From assembly GCF_027214005.1 (NCBI RefSeq), contig NZ_JAPWGY010000001.1, forward strand, positions 682,001-746,000: 64,000 nt of DNA, given 5' to 3'. Source of the DNA: Kiloniella laminariae (GTDB lineage Bacteria; Pseudomonadota; Alphaproteobacteria; Kiloniellales; Kiloniellaceae). The position numbers and the translations under genes were made by a program. Below are positions 50,105 through 59,554 of the stretch, piece after piece. How positions within the stretch are numbered: the first letter of the stretch is position 1; each line of letters starts with the position of its first letter. The notes beneath the pieces were generated by a model, which was not told the DNA's origin, did no database searches, and worked only from the letters and a program-made list of their open reading frames with translations.

Positions 50105-51076
50105 TCACTGCCGCATCGCGTTGATCCCCAGTTCCCCCAGATACCATTGCAGGGATCTTTCGCCGCCGAGATGACCGGCGCCGACGGCGATGAACGTTTT
50201 GCCCGAGCCCGCGAGGATCTGGCTGATCTGTCCGGCCCAATCCTTGTTGCGGTCATAGAGCAGGGCGGTTTTGGTTCTTTCGTCCTCGCCAAAGCTGTCG
50301 TTGAGCAGCTGGCTCAGGGTCGCGATATCGCCGGCTTTCCAGGCGGCGATCATGTCTTCGACCAGGGTTGGTTCTTCGAGGATCTGGCCAAGCAGTTCTT
50401 CGAACATGGCCAGTTCCTCATCCGGGGGAATGTCGCCGAACAGGGCGAGTTGCTGTTCCAGGCTTTCAAAATAGCCCAGCTGCAATCCGCGGCTTTTTGC
50501 TTCTGCCAGCAGGATCCGGTCTACCCCGGCCTCTGGGTCATAACCGCGCTGTTGCATCTGGATGCCGACCAGGGTAATCCCGGCCAGCCAGGGGCGGAAG
50601 GGGGCGAAGTTGTCCATGGTTTCTGGCGGCAGCTTGAGGAACTGCAACACCTGTTGATAGCGGCTGCGGGCCTCTGGGGAGAGGTCATCGGCAAAGGGTC
50701 TGCCGCTGTGATTGATGCCGTAACGCTGGATCAGCGGTTGCATGTTCTCGGGTGTGGCGTCGCCGACGGGGGCCTCGATATACAGGCTGTCGGCTGCGGC
50801 AAAGGCCTGTTGTACCACCGGGCTGCGCCATTTTACTTCCGGGGGCAGGACATGGATGGTGCCAAAGATCCAGATCTCGCTGTCGGCATCGCTGACCTTC
50901 CACAGGGCCGGACCGGGTGTTGGGGCTTCTGTTGCTGTCGCGGTCGGCAGGTTCGCAAGGAAAATACCAGAGGCAAGGCCTGCGCCGAGCAACAGGACCA
51001 GCAGAGGCCGGAACAGGTGCTGGATCCGTCGAGCGGCTGAGGCTTTGACCGGGAAAAAGGCGACAGTCGGGAACAT
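50105..51076 (-). CDS. TraB/GumN family protein
   Basis: 323-residue exported protein. Start moved to 51076 because GGAG lies before that ATG; the frame opens at 51103. A signal anchor (LLVLLLGAGLASGIFLANLP) ends near residue 48. TraB/GumN motifs: IWIFGTIHVLPPEVKW near 65, FESLEQQLALFGDIPPDEEL near 210, and KTFIAVGAGHLGGERSLQWY near the C-terminus. Members are thought to be proteases or pheromone-shutdown-like enzymes with conserved GxxH and Glu residues, but the chemistry is unsettled. Confidence 0.92.
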   Translation of the reverse strand: MFPTVAFFPVKASAARRIQHLFRPLLVLLLGAGLASGIFLANLPTATATEAPTPGPALWKVSDADSEIWIFGTIHVLPPEVKWRSPVVQQAFAAADSLYIEAPVGDATPENMQPLIQRYGINHSGRPFADDLSPEARSRYQQVLQFLKLPPETMDNFAPFRPWLAGITLVGIQMQQRGYDPEAGVDRILLAEAKSRGLQLGYFESLEQQLALFGDIPPDEELAMFEELLGQILEEPTLVEDMIAAWKAGDIATLSQLLNDSFGEDERTKTALLYDRNKDWAGQISQILAGSGKTFIAVGAGHLGGERSLQWYLGELGINAMRQ

Positions 51077-51157
51077 GGAAATCTCCGGAAAAGGGAACGG
51101 CAACTTTAGCGGGATAAAATCTTTACGTTACAGAAATCCTTACGTCACTAAAAAGGC

Positions 51158-52264
51158 TTAATCCAGTTCTTTCGGGCTGAAGGCCATCCAGACAGACCAG
51201 CTTTCGCCCGGGGCGAGAATTTTCATGCCGCTGTCTTTGGGGGGCATGGCGGGTTTTTCTGGCGCAGCAGCGCTGAGATTGAAGGCATCGGTGATGTGCG
51301 AGACCGGCTCGACACAGAAATAGCCTTTGTTCCGGGGGGCATAGACCACCAGCCGGTCGAGATCCGCGCTGGCGCTCAGGTCCAGCTGTAGTTTCAGCGC
51401 GGGCCAGGTGATCCGGGCCTGTCCGTCCCAGGGTTCGAACAGGTTGTCACAGCGCAGCCCGGCAACGGTCCTGCCATCGCGCAGGTGCAGATGATCGGGA
51501 CAGGCGATGCGCTCGGTGGGCAGGCAGGTGGCGTCGGTCATCCAGACCGCCTCGACATTGGCCTGAAGGTGAGGGCCTTCTTGCCCTTGGTCGCTTTCCT
51601 GCAGATCGGCCTGTTCATGTGCCCCTTCATATGTCGGGTCATATGTCGGGAAATAGGGGTGCAGGCCCAGACCTGCGGGCATGGGGCGGTCTGATCGGTT
51701 GGTCAGGGTCACTTCATGACGCAGATCGGCCCCGGTCAGGGTGAAGGTCTGGCTGGCGTGAAAGGCAAAGGGCCAGCCGCTTTCTTCGGGGGTGCGCCAG
51801 TGCGCCGGATCGTGCGACAGCTCCAGCGTGATGCTGTTGTCATCCTGTGCTGTCTCCTCCTGGGCCGCGACCTGCCAGAGCCGCTGCCAGCCGATACCGT
51901 GGATGCTGTGCGGGTGATCGCCAAAATTCAGCGGCAGTTGCCATTGCAGTCCGGCAAAGTTCAGGCGGCCATCGCGCAAGCGGTTGGAATAGGGGATCAG
52001 GGCAAAGGAGGCCGGGCCTTCTGGCTTTACTTCTGAGAGGGGGACTTCTGAGGGCTGTACGTCCCGGGGCAGAGCTTCAGGCGGGCGGGTCCCGGCGGAA
52101 TGATCAGCAGCAACAGAGGTCTGTTGTGGCATGGGGCGGAGCAGATCAAGCGGACCACCCGGTCGCGACAATTGATAACTGGCAAGACAGCCGCCCAGCG
52201 GGGTCACGCTGAAACGGGCGGTGCCATTATCAAGGGTGATCGGGGCGGAAGAGAGCTGTTGCAT
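51158..52264 (-). CDS. aldose 1-epimerase family protein
   Basis: 368-residue sugar mutarotase of the GalM/aldose epimerase superfamily. Start at 52264 (MQQLSSAPITLDNGTARFSV); the longer frame from 52450 is a repeat-rich upstream region. Landmarks are LIPYSNRLRDGRLNFAG, HPHSIHGIGWQRLWQVAAQE with the catalytic His region near 140, LHPYFPTYDP near 205, and VVYAPRNKGYFCVEPVSHIT near 315 with the catalytic Glu. It interconverts sugar anomers; the sugar is unknown. It probably does not share a transcript with the TraB gene (81-bp gap), though both are minus. Confidence 0.9.
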   Translation of the reverse strand: MQQLSSAPITLDNGTARFSVTPLGGCLASYQLSRPGGPLDLLRPMPQQTSVAADHSAGTRPPEALPRDVQPSEVPLSEVKPEGPASFALIPYSNRLRDGRLNFAGLQWQLPLNFGDHPHSIHGIGWQRLWQVAAQEETAQDDNSITLELSHDPAHWRTPEESGWPFAFHASQTFTLTGADLRHEVTLTNRSDRPMPAGLGLHPYFPTYDPTYEGAHEQADLQESDQGQEGPHLQANVEAVWMTDATCLPTERIACPDHLHLRDGRTVAGLRCDNLFEPWDGQARITWPALKLQLDLSASADLDRLVVYAPRNKGYFCVEPVSHITDAFNLSAAAPEKPAMPPKDSGMKILAPGESWSVWMAFSPKELD

Positions 52265-52588
52265 GGCTGTCCTGTTCTTTGTCAGGTTTTTCTGAATTCT
52301 GGTCTTGGTTCTTGGTCTTGGTCCCTGGCCTTGATCCCTGGTCTTGATCCGGGCCGTAATTTTGCGGGTATTTTCGGGGTGCTTTCCGGGGAGGCGACAA
52401 CCGATCCCTGTGGCGTGCCAGATATCCCGACTGCAACCGCTGCGGGGCAAATGTGTCCTGCTTTAAGGGGTTTGACAAGATCGGAAAGCATGCCTGAAGA
52501 GGGAAGAGCCTGATTTTCCAGTACTTATCAAAACATTTTTTCTGTAGCAGTCGAGATTTAAGGCCTTTTTAACACCGATTGTGATTTT
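52265..52588. other. 324-bp intergenic region with short repeats
   Basis: No gene. From about 52300 to 52350 GGTCTTGGT and GGCCTTGATCCCTGG variants recur as a degenerate repeat. It separates the epimerase gene from the divergent hybrid kinase gene. Confidence 0.55.
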
Positions 52589-55318
52589 ATGGTTTTTTAT
52601 ATCCTGTCTCCCGTCTCCCATCTGGGTAGAGGAGTGCCTGTGTTCTCTGTTGCGAAAATTATTTCAGTCGGCTTGCTGTTGACCTTTCTGATTTTTGGAG
52701 GCTGGGCGAGTCAAATTCTGCTGGATGTCGGGAAAGACAGAGCTGCTCTTGCCGCTGTCGTGGAAAAGCGTGTGTCCTCTCTCCAACAGGCTGAAATCTT
52801 CAGCCGGGCCATGGGATACAATGGCTTTATCCATCACTATAAAAATTATCTTTTGCGCGGTGATGAAAGCTATTTTACTGCGGCCCAGCAGGATCTGGCT
52901 AAAGCGATTGTCGTGCTTGACGAACTGGAACAATACAGTGAAGCGATCGAGGAAAAACTCGCTTTTGCCGCTGTGCGGGAAACCGTGTTGCTCTATCAGA
53001 AAAATATGGCGGAATCCGCCGTGTTGGTGCGCCAGGGACTGAGGCCGTCCGAGGTGGACAAGGTTTCCCGTATTTCTGATGTCGAGGCGGAACGCGGGAT
53101 CGATTTTGCCATTGGGGCGCTTCAGGACCGGTTGAGCGGTGAAGTGGCCATCCTGCGCAACACAATGGACAAAAAGGTCCAGGATATCTATCTGCTGTTT
53201 GGCCTGCTCGCGATCATGCTGCTGTCCATGACCGGGCTGGCCTATGTGCTTTTGAGGCTGGTCAAAAGCAAGGAGAAAATTACCGCCAGATTTGTCGAGG
53301 CTGACCGGATTGCCCAACAGATGCACGAGGCCGAGATTCTGGGAAAAGTCGGGTATTGGGCACTTGGCGGTGAAGGGGCCATTCTGGAATGGTCTGACGG
53401 AATTTTTTATATCCATGGTCGGGATCCGGCAAAGGGTACGCCACCGTTGGAGGTGGCCATCGGGGACTATCACCCGGATGACCGGGAAGAAATAAAGCGG
53501 CTGATCGCGAAGGCACAGCAAGATGGCGAGACGTTTGAATTTCAAAAGCGGATTGTTACGGGGGAGGGGCAGGAGAAAACGGTTTTTGTCCGGGGAGAAG
53601 TCAAGAGATCTCCGTCAGGGCAGGTGATATCCGGCGTTATGATGGATATCACCGAACAGGTGGCAATCCAGAGCGAGTTTACGGCTGTCAAACAGCGGTT
53701 TGAACTGGCCCGCAAGGCGGCGGAAATCGGGGTTTGGGAGTATGATCCTGCCACGCAGGCCCTTGCCTGGGATGAGGGCATGTTCCAGCTTTATGGGATA
53801 AAGGAGCAGGATTTCAGGGGCATCTATGCTGACTGGGCAGACCGGGTACATCCCGATGATCTGGGCCGAGCGGAAGCAGAGGTTCAGGAGGCGATAGAAA
53901 ACTATCAACCCTTTAATTCCCGCTTTCGCGTGGTTCAGCCGGACGGGACGATACGCTGGATCAATGGTCGGGCCAGGGTGTTCGCTGATGATCAGGGGGT
54001 GGCAAACCGCATGATCGGGGTGAATATCGATATCACCGAGATGGTGCAGGCCGAGGAAAAGGTCCATACAGCCCTGGCCGAAGCAAAACAGGCCAATGCA
54101 GCGAAATCGGATTTTCTGGCGGTGATGAGCCACGAGATCCGGACGCCGCTAAACGCGATTATGGGTATGCTGGAACTTTTGGACAAGGACAGCTTGCCTG
54201 CTGCTGACCAGATGCTGGTCAAAACGGCGCTGTCCAGCAGTCAGCAGCTTCTGACCGTCCTGTCGGATATTCTCGATATGTCGCGGATCGAAGCTGGCAA
54301 GCTGGAGATCGAAGCCCGGCCCTTTAATGTGCTGTGGGCTTTGCAGCAGACCATGTCGCTGCACAATGGTATTGCACAGGAAAAGGGGTTGAAAGTTGAC
54401 TATTCCCTGCCGGAAAACTCACCACCTGTCCTGCTTGGCGATGAAAACCGCATCCGCCAGATCATTGGCAACTTCCTGAGTAATGCGATCAAATTTACCA
54501 CAAAGGGTACGATCTCTGTTGATGCAACTGTCATTCCGGCCACAGCAGAGGAGACCGATGCTGTTTTCACCATCAAGGTGACAGATCAGGGTATCGGTAT
54601 TCCGGCAGAGAAAATCACGGCGTTGTTTCAGCCTTTTGAACAGATTGACGGTGGCCGCACCCGCAAATATGGCGGAACCGGGCTGGGCCTGTCGATCTGT
54701 AAACGTCTGGCCGAAGCCATGGGGGGAACTGTTGGTGCCGATAGCGAAGCAGGCAAGGGCAGCACCTTCTGGCTGCGTCTGGTGTTGCCGATCAGCCATG
54801 AGGCCAAACAGGCACCAAAGCGGGATCTGAAAGACATCCTGTTGCCGTCGCTGAAAATTCTTGCCGCTGAAGATGCAAAACCCAACCAGTTCCTGTTGAT
54901 CAACATGTTGCAAAACAAACTGGGCATGGATCTGCACATCGTCGGTAACGGGGCGCTGGCCCTCGAAGCCGTTCAGCAAGACGACTATGATGTCATCCTG
55001 ATGGATGTGCAGATGCCGGTCATGGACGGGGTAACGGCGACCAGGGCGATCCGGGCGCTGCAGGCCCCTTGCGCAGAGATACCGATTATCGGCCTGACCG
55101 CCAATGCCCTGACCGAACAGCAGGATGAATACCGCGAGGCCGGGATGACCTTTTGCCTGACCAAGCCGATTGACTGGCGCGAGCTGATTATCACCCTGGC
55201 ATCTTTAAAAGAGCCCGAACCAGAAACGGGGAGTGAAGCCAGCGATGAAACCAGCGATGAAGCCAGTGATGAAAACGGGGCACCTCAAGAACAGCTGTCC
55301 GACGTTTCTCCGGGCTAG
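52589..55318 (+). CDS. hybrid sensor histidine kinase with two PAS domains and receiver
   Basis: 909-residue membrane kinase. TM1 (IISVGLLLTFLIFGGWASQI, about 24-43) and TM2 (FGLLAIMLLSMTGLAYVLL, about 203-223) enclose a 150-residue extracytoplasmic helical sensor. Two PAS domains follow (about 245-355 and 370-490). HisKA has His515 in MSHEIRTPLNAIMGMLELL, HATPase has DQGIGIPAEK and GTGLGLSICKRLAEAMGG. A C-terminal receiver has Asp806 in LMDVQMPVMDGVTATRAI. No response regulator is adjacent, so the output partner is elsewhere. The tail has a 15-bp repeat (coding a run like ASDETSDEASDE). Confidence 0.93.
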   Translation: MVFYILSPVSHLGRGVPVFSVAKIISVGLLLTFLIFGGWASQILLDVGKDRAALAAVVEKRVSSLQQAEIFSRAMGYNGFIHHYKNYLLRGDESYFTAAQQDLAKAIVVLDELEQYSEAIEEKLAFAAVRETVLLYQKNMAESAVLVRQGLRPSEVDKVSRISDVEAERGIDFAIGALQDRLSGEVAILRNTMDKKVQDIYLLFGLLAIMLLSMTGLAYVLLRLVKSKEKITARFVEADRIAQQMHEAEILGKVGYWALGGEGAILEWSDGIFYIHGRDPAKGTPPLEVAIGDYHPDDREEIKRLIAKAQQDGETFEFQKRIVTGEGQEKTVFVRGEVKRSPSGQVISGVMMDITEQVAIQSEFTAVKQRFELARKAAEIGVWEYDPATQALAWDEGMFQLYGIKEQDFRGIYADWADRVHPDDLGRAEAEVQEAIENYQPFNSRFRVVQPDGTIRWINGRARVFADDQGVANRMIGVNIDITEMVQAEEKVHTALAEAKQANAAKSDFLAVMSHEIRTPLNAIMGMLELLDKDSLPAADQMLVKTALSSSQQLLTVLSDILDMSRIEAGKLEIEARPFNVLWALQQTMSLHNGIAQEKGLKVDYSLPENSPPVLLGDENRIRQIIGNFLSNAIKFTTKGTISVDATVIPATAEETDAVFTIKVTDQGIGIPAEKITALFQPFEQIDGGRTRKYGGTGLGLSICKRLAEAMGGTVGADSEAGKGSTFWLRLVLPISHEAKQAPKRDLKDILLPSLKILAAEDAKPNQFLLINMLQNKLGMDLHIVGNGALALEAVQQDDYDVILMDVQMPVMDGVTATRAIRALQAPCAEIPIIGLTANALTEQQDEYREAGMTFCLTKPIDWRELIITLASLKEPEPETGSEASDETSDEASDENGAPQEQLSDVSPG

Positions 55319-55830
55319 GTCCTTGATCAGGAGCACTGATCCTTCCTGTTTTCGCCGCGAAGCAGCAGGACCTGCAGGGAGATGGCACTGTGTGCTGGCT
55401 TGCAGGTCGGCAAGCTAGAAATCCCTTTGACTGTTCTTGTGCCGGAGCCGGGACATCCTGCAGGAAAAAGCTTCCTGCCACAGTACTTCGCGTCTGTTGC
55501 GCCCCGGCGGGAGCGGTTGCGGCCAGATATCGGTAGCTGCTTCGCAATAGGTAGAGGGAATGTCTCTTCTCTGCTGATCCCTGGCTGAAGCCGGGATTTC
55601 TCGTGGGCTGTTCTGCATGTTTCTGTTCCACTCTGGCTGTTCATACTGCGTACTGTTAAAAAATGCAGCTTGCCGCCCAAACGAGGGGAAGAGATGTCGT
55701 AAATATGGCACGAGCAGGGAAAAGCCTGATCCTGACAGGGATTGTTTTCTGATCTGGAATAATCCCGGCGTCAGGTTTATAAAAGCAACAAGAAAAGCAA
55801 AAGCTTGCAGGCAAATCTTCGGGACGTGAC
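55319..55830. other. 512-bp intergenic region
   Basis: No gene I can support in either direction. Possible resolvase recombination (res) sites upstream of the gene at 55831 would lie here but I see no clear paired sites. A short inverted element with TCCTGCAGGA is around 55449-55458. Confidence 0.5.
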
Positions 55831-56265
55831 ATGAAAATCGGTTATGCCAGGGTATCGGCAGAGGGGCAAAATCTGGCGCAGCAGGTGGCGGCGCTTGAAG
55901 AAGCGGGCTGTGAACAGGTGTTTCAGGAAGTCATCGGCTCGAACCGGGTGGTGCGCCCGGCGCTGGATCAGGCGCTGGCGCTGGCACAGGCGGGGGATAC
56001 GCTGGTGGTCTGGCGGCTGGACCGTCTGGGGCGACGCACGGTCGAGCTGATCGATTTTATCCGCAGGCTCGAAGCCCGGGCGATTGATTTCCAGTCCCTG
56101 ACCGAAGGCATCAATACCGCCACGCCGCTGGGCAAGATGGTCTACAGCTTTATCGCCGCACTGGCCGAAAACGAACGTGATCTGGCAATCGAGCGCAGCC
56201 TGAAAGCGGGAAAGCCGACGAAGCAGAGCAAGGCAAACGGGCAGGGGAAAAAGGCTGGGTCATGA
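55831..56265 (+). CDS. serine recombinase catalytic domain, HTH missing
   Basis: 144-residue resolvase/invertase catalytic domain. The N-terminal motif KIGYARVSAEGQNLAQQ has nucleophile Ser9, and RLDRLGRRTVELIDFIRRL (Asp64, Arg65, Arg68) completes the active site. TEGINTATPLGKMVYSFIAA and AENERDLAIERS, typical of the dimer helix, follow. Normal resolvases run to about 185-200 residues with a C-terminal helix-turn-helix; this one stops after a short basic tail, so DNA targeting by itself is doubtful. Either truncated or a solo domain. Confidence 0.85.
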   Translation: MKIGYARVSAEGQNLAQQVAALEEAGCEQVFQEVIGSNRVVRPALDQALALAQAGDTLVVWRLDRLGRRTVELIDFIRRLEARAIDFQSLTEGINTATPLGKMVYSFIAALAENERDLAIERSLKAGKPTKQSKANGQGKKAGS

Positions 56266-56316
56266 ATTCGCGATTTGCATCGTAATTATTAGATTTGAAC
56301 CTCTGGGGTATGAAAT

Positions 56317-56862
56317 ATGGGAATGAAAGAAACTTTATTAGAGGTTAAGGCTAAGGGCCGACTTGTTTCGTTACATTCAAAGCCTGAAAATTGGAATAAA
56401 TGCTGTGTCGGTTATGTTGATTGTGTGAGCGATGAACATGTCAGGCTTCGCGCGATTTCTGTTTATGGCGAAGCTGCAGGTTATGAAGTTCGAAGGCTAT
56501 CAGAAATTTTCAAAATCGAATTTGATGGCCAGTATACTAAGAAAATTGAAAAACTGAATCAGAATCAGGGATCAGTGTTCAAAGAAGTAAAGCTGTATGA
56601 AAAGTCATCAGGCGATCTTGTTCGGGAAACACTCGAAAGTGCCCGGCATGAATCTGTCTTGGTTGTCGTGTGGGGAAATGACCCGGATGATTCATTGGTC
56701 GGTTATGTTGATAAGATCGAAACCGATTTACTGACGATAAGGCTGGTTGATGAGTTTGGCGTAGATGATGGAGTTTCCGTAATTAGATTTGAAGAGATAA
56801 CAGATGTTGACTTCAATACTCGATCGGAACAGGCCAGAATTTTTTTGCACAAGAACAGGTAG
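56317..56862 (+). CDS. AT-rich protein with internal duplication, unknown
   Basis: 181-residue protein, much more AT-rich than neighbours, so probably transferred. Two halves align: residues 31-69 (VGYVDCVSDEHVRLRAISVY onward, to EIFKIEF) and residues 128-166 (VGYVDKIETDLLTIRLVDEF onward, to EITDVDF). Each half looks like a small beta barrel (Sm/SH3-like) with the motif VGYVD. No family recognised. It follows the solo resolvase and may have arrived with it. Confidence 0.72.
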   Translation: MGMKETLLEVKAKGRLVSLHSKPENWNKCCVGYVDCVSDEHVRLRAISVYGEAAGYEVRRLSEIFKIEFDGQYTKKIEKLNQNQGSVFKEVKLYEKSSGDLVRETLESARHESVLVVVWGNDPDDSLVGYVDKIETDLLTIRLVDEFGVDDGVSVIRFEEITDVDFNTRSEQARIFLHKNR

Positions 56863-56888
56863 TGCCGTGAATTGGTACGTTAAAACCG

Positions 56889-57518
56889 CTAGCTGTTGAG
56901 GTTTGTGACAGTGCCATAGCCGATCAGTTGCGAAGCCTCTTGCAGTGGAAATCTGTAACCCACGACAATCTCGGGGGCAGAAAAACAGTTGACCCAGAAA
57001 AAAGCGATATTGGCTTGGAAAGACTTGCCGGGGGTAAAGACTTCAGCCCCGTCGAGGCTGGTGATGATGGCTCCGTTCAGACCGACACTGAGCGGGATGT
57101 GCGACCAGCCACCAGAAAGTACCGGTGTGTCGCGGCCTCCTTCTTCCTTGGTCAAATAGCGGATCTTGGCATCGAAATTGAGCATGATCCCTGCGCAAGG
57201 ATCCGCTTCGGCCTCCAGCGTCGTCTTTATTCTGGCTCTCACCATGGCCTGTGCTTTTGCCAGGGCCTCGGTCTGGTCATAGTCCTCAAGTATCTGCTCA
57301 TTGGCGCTTTTGTAGCGTTGCTTTAACACCGTATCGAGCGAGCAGAGAATATCATGCAAGACAAGCTGACTTGCGGAAGAGGGCAGAGTGTTGCTGGCTT
57401 GCTCCTGTAGCAAGCTTTGCAGAATCAGGGCGTAGTCTTCGCTCAGATGAAGCTTGACCGACTGGTCGACAACTCTGGTTGCCTTAAGGTGAGGGTTCTG
57501 TGCTTTTGAGGACGGCAT
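56889..57518 (-). CDS. protein with EF-Tu-like beta-barrel domain
   Basis: 209-residue protein; start at 57518 chosen since the frame before it (from 57635) lacks family features. The first 95 residues are helical (LHLSEDYALILQSLLQEQAS, LDTVLKQRYKSANEQILEDY). Residues 112-209 look like an EF-Tu-type barrel: LNFDAKIRYLTKEEGGRDTP, then GGWSHIPLSVGLNGAIITSL and APEIVVGYRFPLQEASQLIG. No G domain is present. Free-standing EF-Tu-barrel proteins exist as domains of unknown function. Immediate context is the AT-rich gene at 56317 facing it. Confidence 0.75.
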   Translation of the reverse strand: MPSSKAQNPHLKATRVVDQSVKLHLSEDYALILQSLLQEQASNTLPSSASQLVLHDILCSLDTVLKQRYKSANEQILEDYDQTEALAKAQAMVRARIKTTLEAEADPCAGIMLNFDAKIRYLTKEEGGRDTPVLSGGWSHIPLSVGLNGAIITSLDGAEVFTPGKSFQANIAFFWVNCFSAPEIVVGYRFPLQEASQLIGYGTVTNLNS

Positions 57519-57701
57519 GAAGTCGGTTTTCTTGTGAAGAAAGACACTTGGGTGGGAATGGCATTCAATGCCGTGATTGTTCGACAGCTTTGCCTTCTTG
57601 CTGGAAGCTGTCAAGCAGGATGGACCTGTCGCCAAAGTGGAAACATTCCTGAAGTCAGGAGCGGGACTTTAAACTTGGGCTATGTGATTCCTGCTCCATT
57701 C

Positions 57702-58643
57702 TCAACGCGCGATGATTTTCAGGACGAAGTCGGTGGCTTGTTTGTGAATCTCTTTGCGGTTTATGCCTTCGGGGTCGTAGAACAGCTCGGGCTCTCTTGC
57801 TTTGTCGCTGGCGGTGCCTTCTGGCAAAAAGACATAGTGGCCGACGGTTTTTCCCAGCAGCTGCAGCTCCATGGCCGGGTTTTGCTGCTTGAGCCAGCAG
57901 GCGCAGTCCAGATGGGGCGCTTCCCGGTCGTTCTGCCCGACCAGAATACCCACAGGGACGGTGATCGATTTCAGGCTGTCGGGTTCAAAGGCCCGGACGG
58001 GCGGCGGCGGGGCAAGGGCAACCGCGGCAGTGATGCGCCCGTCTTTGTAAGACAGGTTCTGCCGATCCATGGACTGGCGAAACTTTTCCGAAGTCTCCTG
58101 TAACCGGGGCAGGGAAAGCGCCAGATCGGGAAACTCTCTCGGGCCGCTGTCTGGTATTTTCCGGCTGGCGAGCCAGTCGCGAAACAGGTCATAGCGGGTC
58201 CGCGCGCCGAGGAGCGAGAGAACGCTGTAGCCGCCCAGAGAAAAGCCGACCGCTGAAACCCGCGTCAGATCAAGCCGACCGGAAAAGGGCGCCTTTGCAC
58301 CCAGCCGGTCCAGAAGAACGCTGAGATCCCTTGCCCGTTCCCACCAGCAGATAAAACCCTCTGCCATATAGGGTTCAACGCAAGTATTGCCGTGATGAGA
58401 GACCGCAAGGCAGATATAGCCCTGTGAAGCCAGTCCGCTTGCCAGCCAGGACAGGGATTGTGCCAGCCCGCCGGTACCGTGAGAGAGCAGGATCACAGGA
58501 AAGCGGTCCTGTTGATGGCTTGGGTCGTGGCCGTCGTCACTCGGGTACCAGGCGGCCCAGATCAGCGGGCGGGTGGCGGCTTCGCGCCAGTGTTCGCGCG
58601 CAGGGTCAACTTCCAGACCTTCCCGAAAGGCAACAGAATACAT
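57702..58643 (-). CDS. alpha/beta hydrolase, dienelactone hydrolase-like
   Basis: 313-residue hydrolase. The nucleophile elbow is VSAVGFSLGGYSVLSLLGAR with Ser135 in GFSLGG; the oxyanion strand is ILLSHGTGGLAQSLSWLASG. A catalytic Asp and His lie in the last third, with PVGILVGQNDREAPHLDC near 235 and KTVGHYVFLPEG near 270. It is the active counterpart of the protein at 1268, which has Phe at the nucleophile position and a signal peptide that this one lacks. Substrate unknown (small esters or lactones). Confidence 0.9.
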   Translation of the reverse strand: MYSVAFREGLEVDPAREHWREAATRPLIWAAWYPSDDGHDPSHQQDRFPVILLSHGTGGLAQSLSWLASGLASQGYICLAVSHHGNTCVEPYMAEGFICWWERARDLSVLLDRLGAKAPFSGRLDLTRVSAVGFSLGGYSVLSLLGARTRYDLFRDWLASRKIPDSGPREFPDLALSLPRLQETSEKFRQSMDRQNLSYKDGRITAAVALAPPPPVRAFEPDSLKSITVPVGILVGQNDREAPHLDCACWLKQQNPAMELQLLGKTVGHYVFLPEGTASDKAREPELFYDPEGINRKEIHKQATDFVLKIIAR

Positions 58644-58905
58644 GCGGCGCTCTTCCCCTCAGATGAGATACAGATGTGATCTGCTGCTCACTCTACAAAG
58701 GATCGGGGTTTGTTTTCCAGTATTTTCCACCCGGGATAGCCAGCCTGATCTCGACAGATACTCGGGGAATGTTTTTAAAGGGGCAGGTTCATGCCGCAGG
58801 ACAGTCAAGGGTTCGGGAAATACTCCCGGTCTGCCTGCCAGAAGAGAGAACCTCTGGCAGGGCAGCCTGAAGACCAACAAGTGTCTCTGCGCGAAGACGG
58901 GAACA

Positions 58906-59193
58906 CTACCCCCGGTTCAGTTCCTGCAACAGGTGGCGGAATTCGCCTTCGCTGAATTCCAGATCGGGGCTTTCCTGCATGGTGTTGAGCTGCAGCAGCT
59001 TGTTGTCGAGGTAGGGACTGAGTTCCCGGTCATGTGCCCGGTAGATTTTGACCGCGGCCCGGGAAATCTGACGGGGGTTGTAACCGCTTTTCAGCTCGTT
59101 CTGTAAATCTTCGTGGAGGTTTTTTGCACTGTACGCCACTTCCGAACTCCCTGTCACAAGGTTGGGTCCCGGTGGCTTTTTCAAGGCCGTCAT
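58906..59193 (-). CDS. small cytoplasmic helical protein, unknown
   Basis: 95-residue protein without signal peptide. It is mostly helical: SAKNLHEDLQNELKSGYNPR, QISRAAVKIYRAHDRELSPY, then LDNKLLQLNTMQESPDLEFS. No domain I recognise. The upstream 59194-59554 gap separates it from a small membrane protein gene facing away. A small regulatory or phage-type protein is possible, but there is no direct evidence. Confidence 0.6.
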   Translation of the reverse strand: MTALKKPPGPNLVTGSSEVAYSAKNLHEDLQNELKSGYNPRQISRAAVKIYRAHDRELSPYLDNKLLQLNTMQESPDLEFSEGEFRHLLQELNRG

Positions 59194-59554
59194 CAGGACC
59201 GGATTGCTGATTGAACTGGGTTCCGAACAGCCTTGTTACAGGCCGTCCCGTTGGCAAAAACTTGTCTTGTCCCCTGAAAATTCCTGTCCTTGAAGCCTGC
59301 GAACTTCACGTTACCAGCCGAAGAGCATTCCGCTTCTTGCCAGGGCTGTTAGTGCGAACACAAGCGGCGATGGTACCACTGCCAGAGAAAAGCACCAAGA
59401 GGGACAAATTCCTATAAAGCTCTTGCCGGAGGACTGTGGAATTTATTCTTGCCCTTGAAACAACCCTTCCTTGTGCAGATATGAAAAAGAACCAGCAAAG
59501 GACTGGTGGTGACGCGGTTGCGGGATAAAGGACAGAGGAGAAAAGGGGCATGCC
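59194..59554. other. 361-bp divergent intergenic region
   Basis: No gene. Holds the promoters for the divergent genes at 58906 and 59555. Confidence 0.5.
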
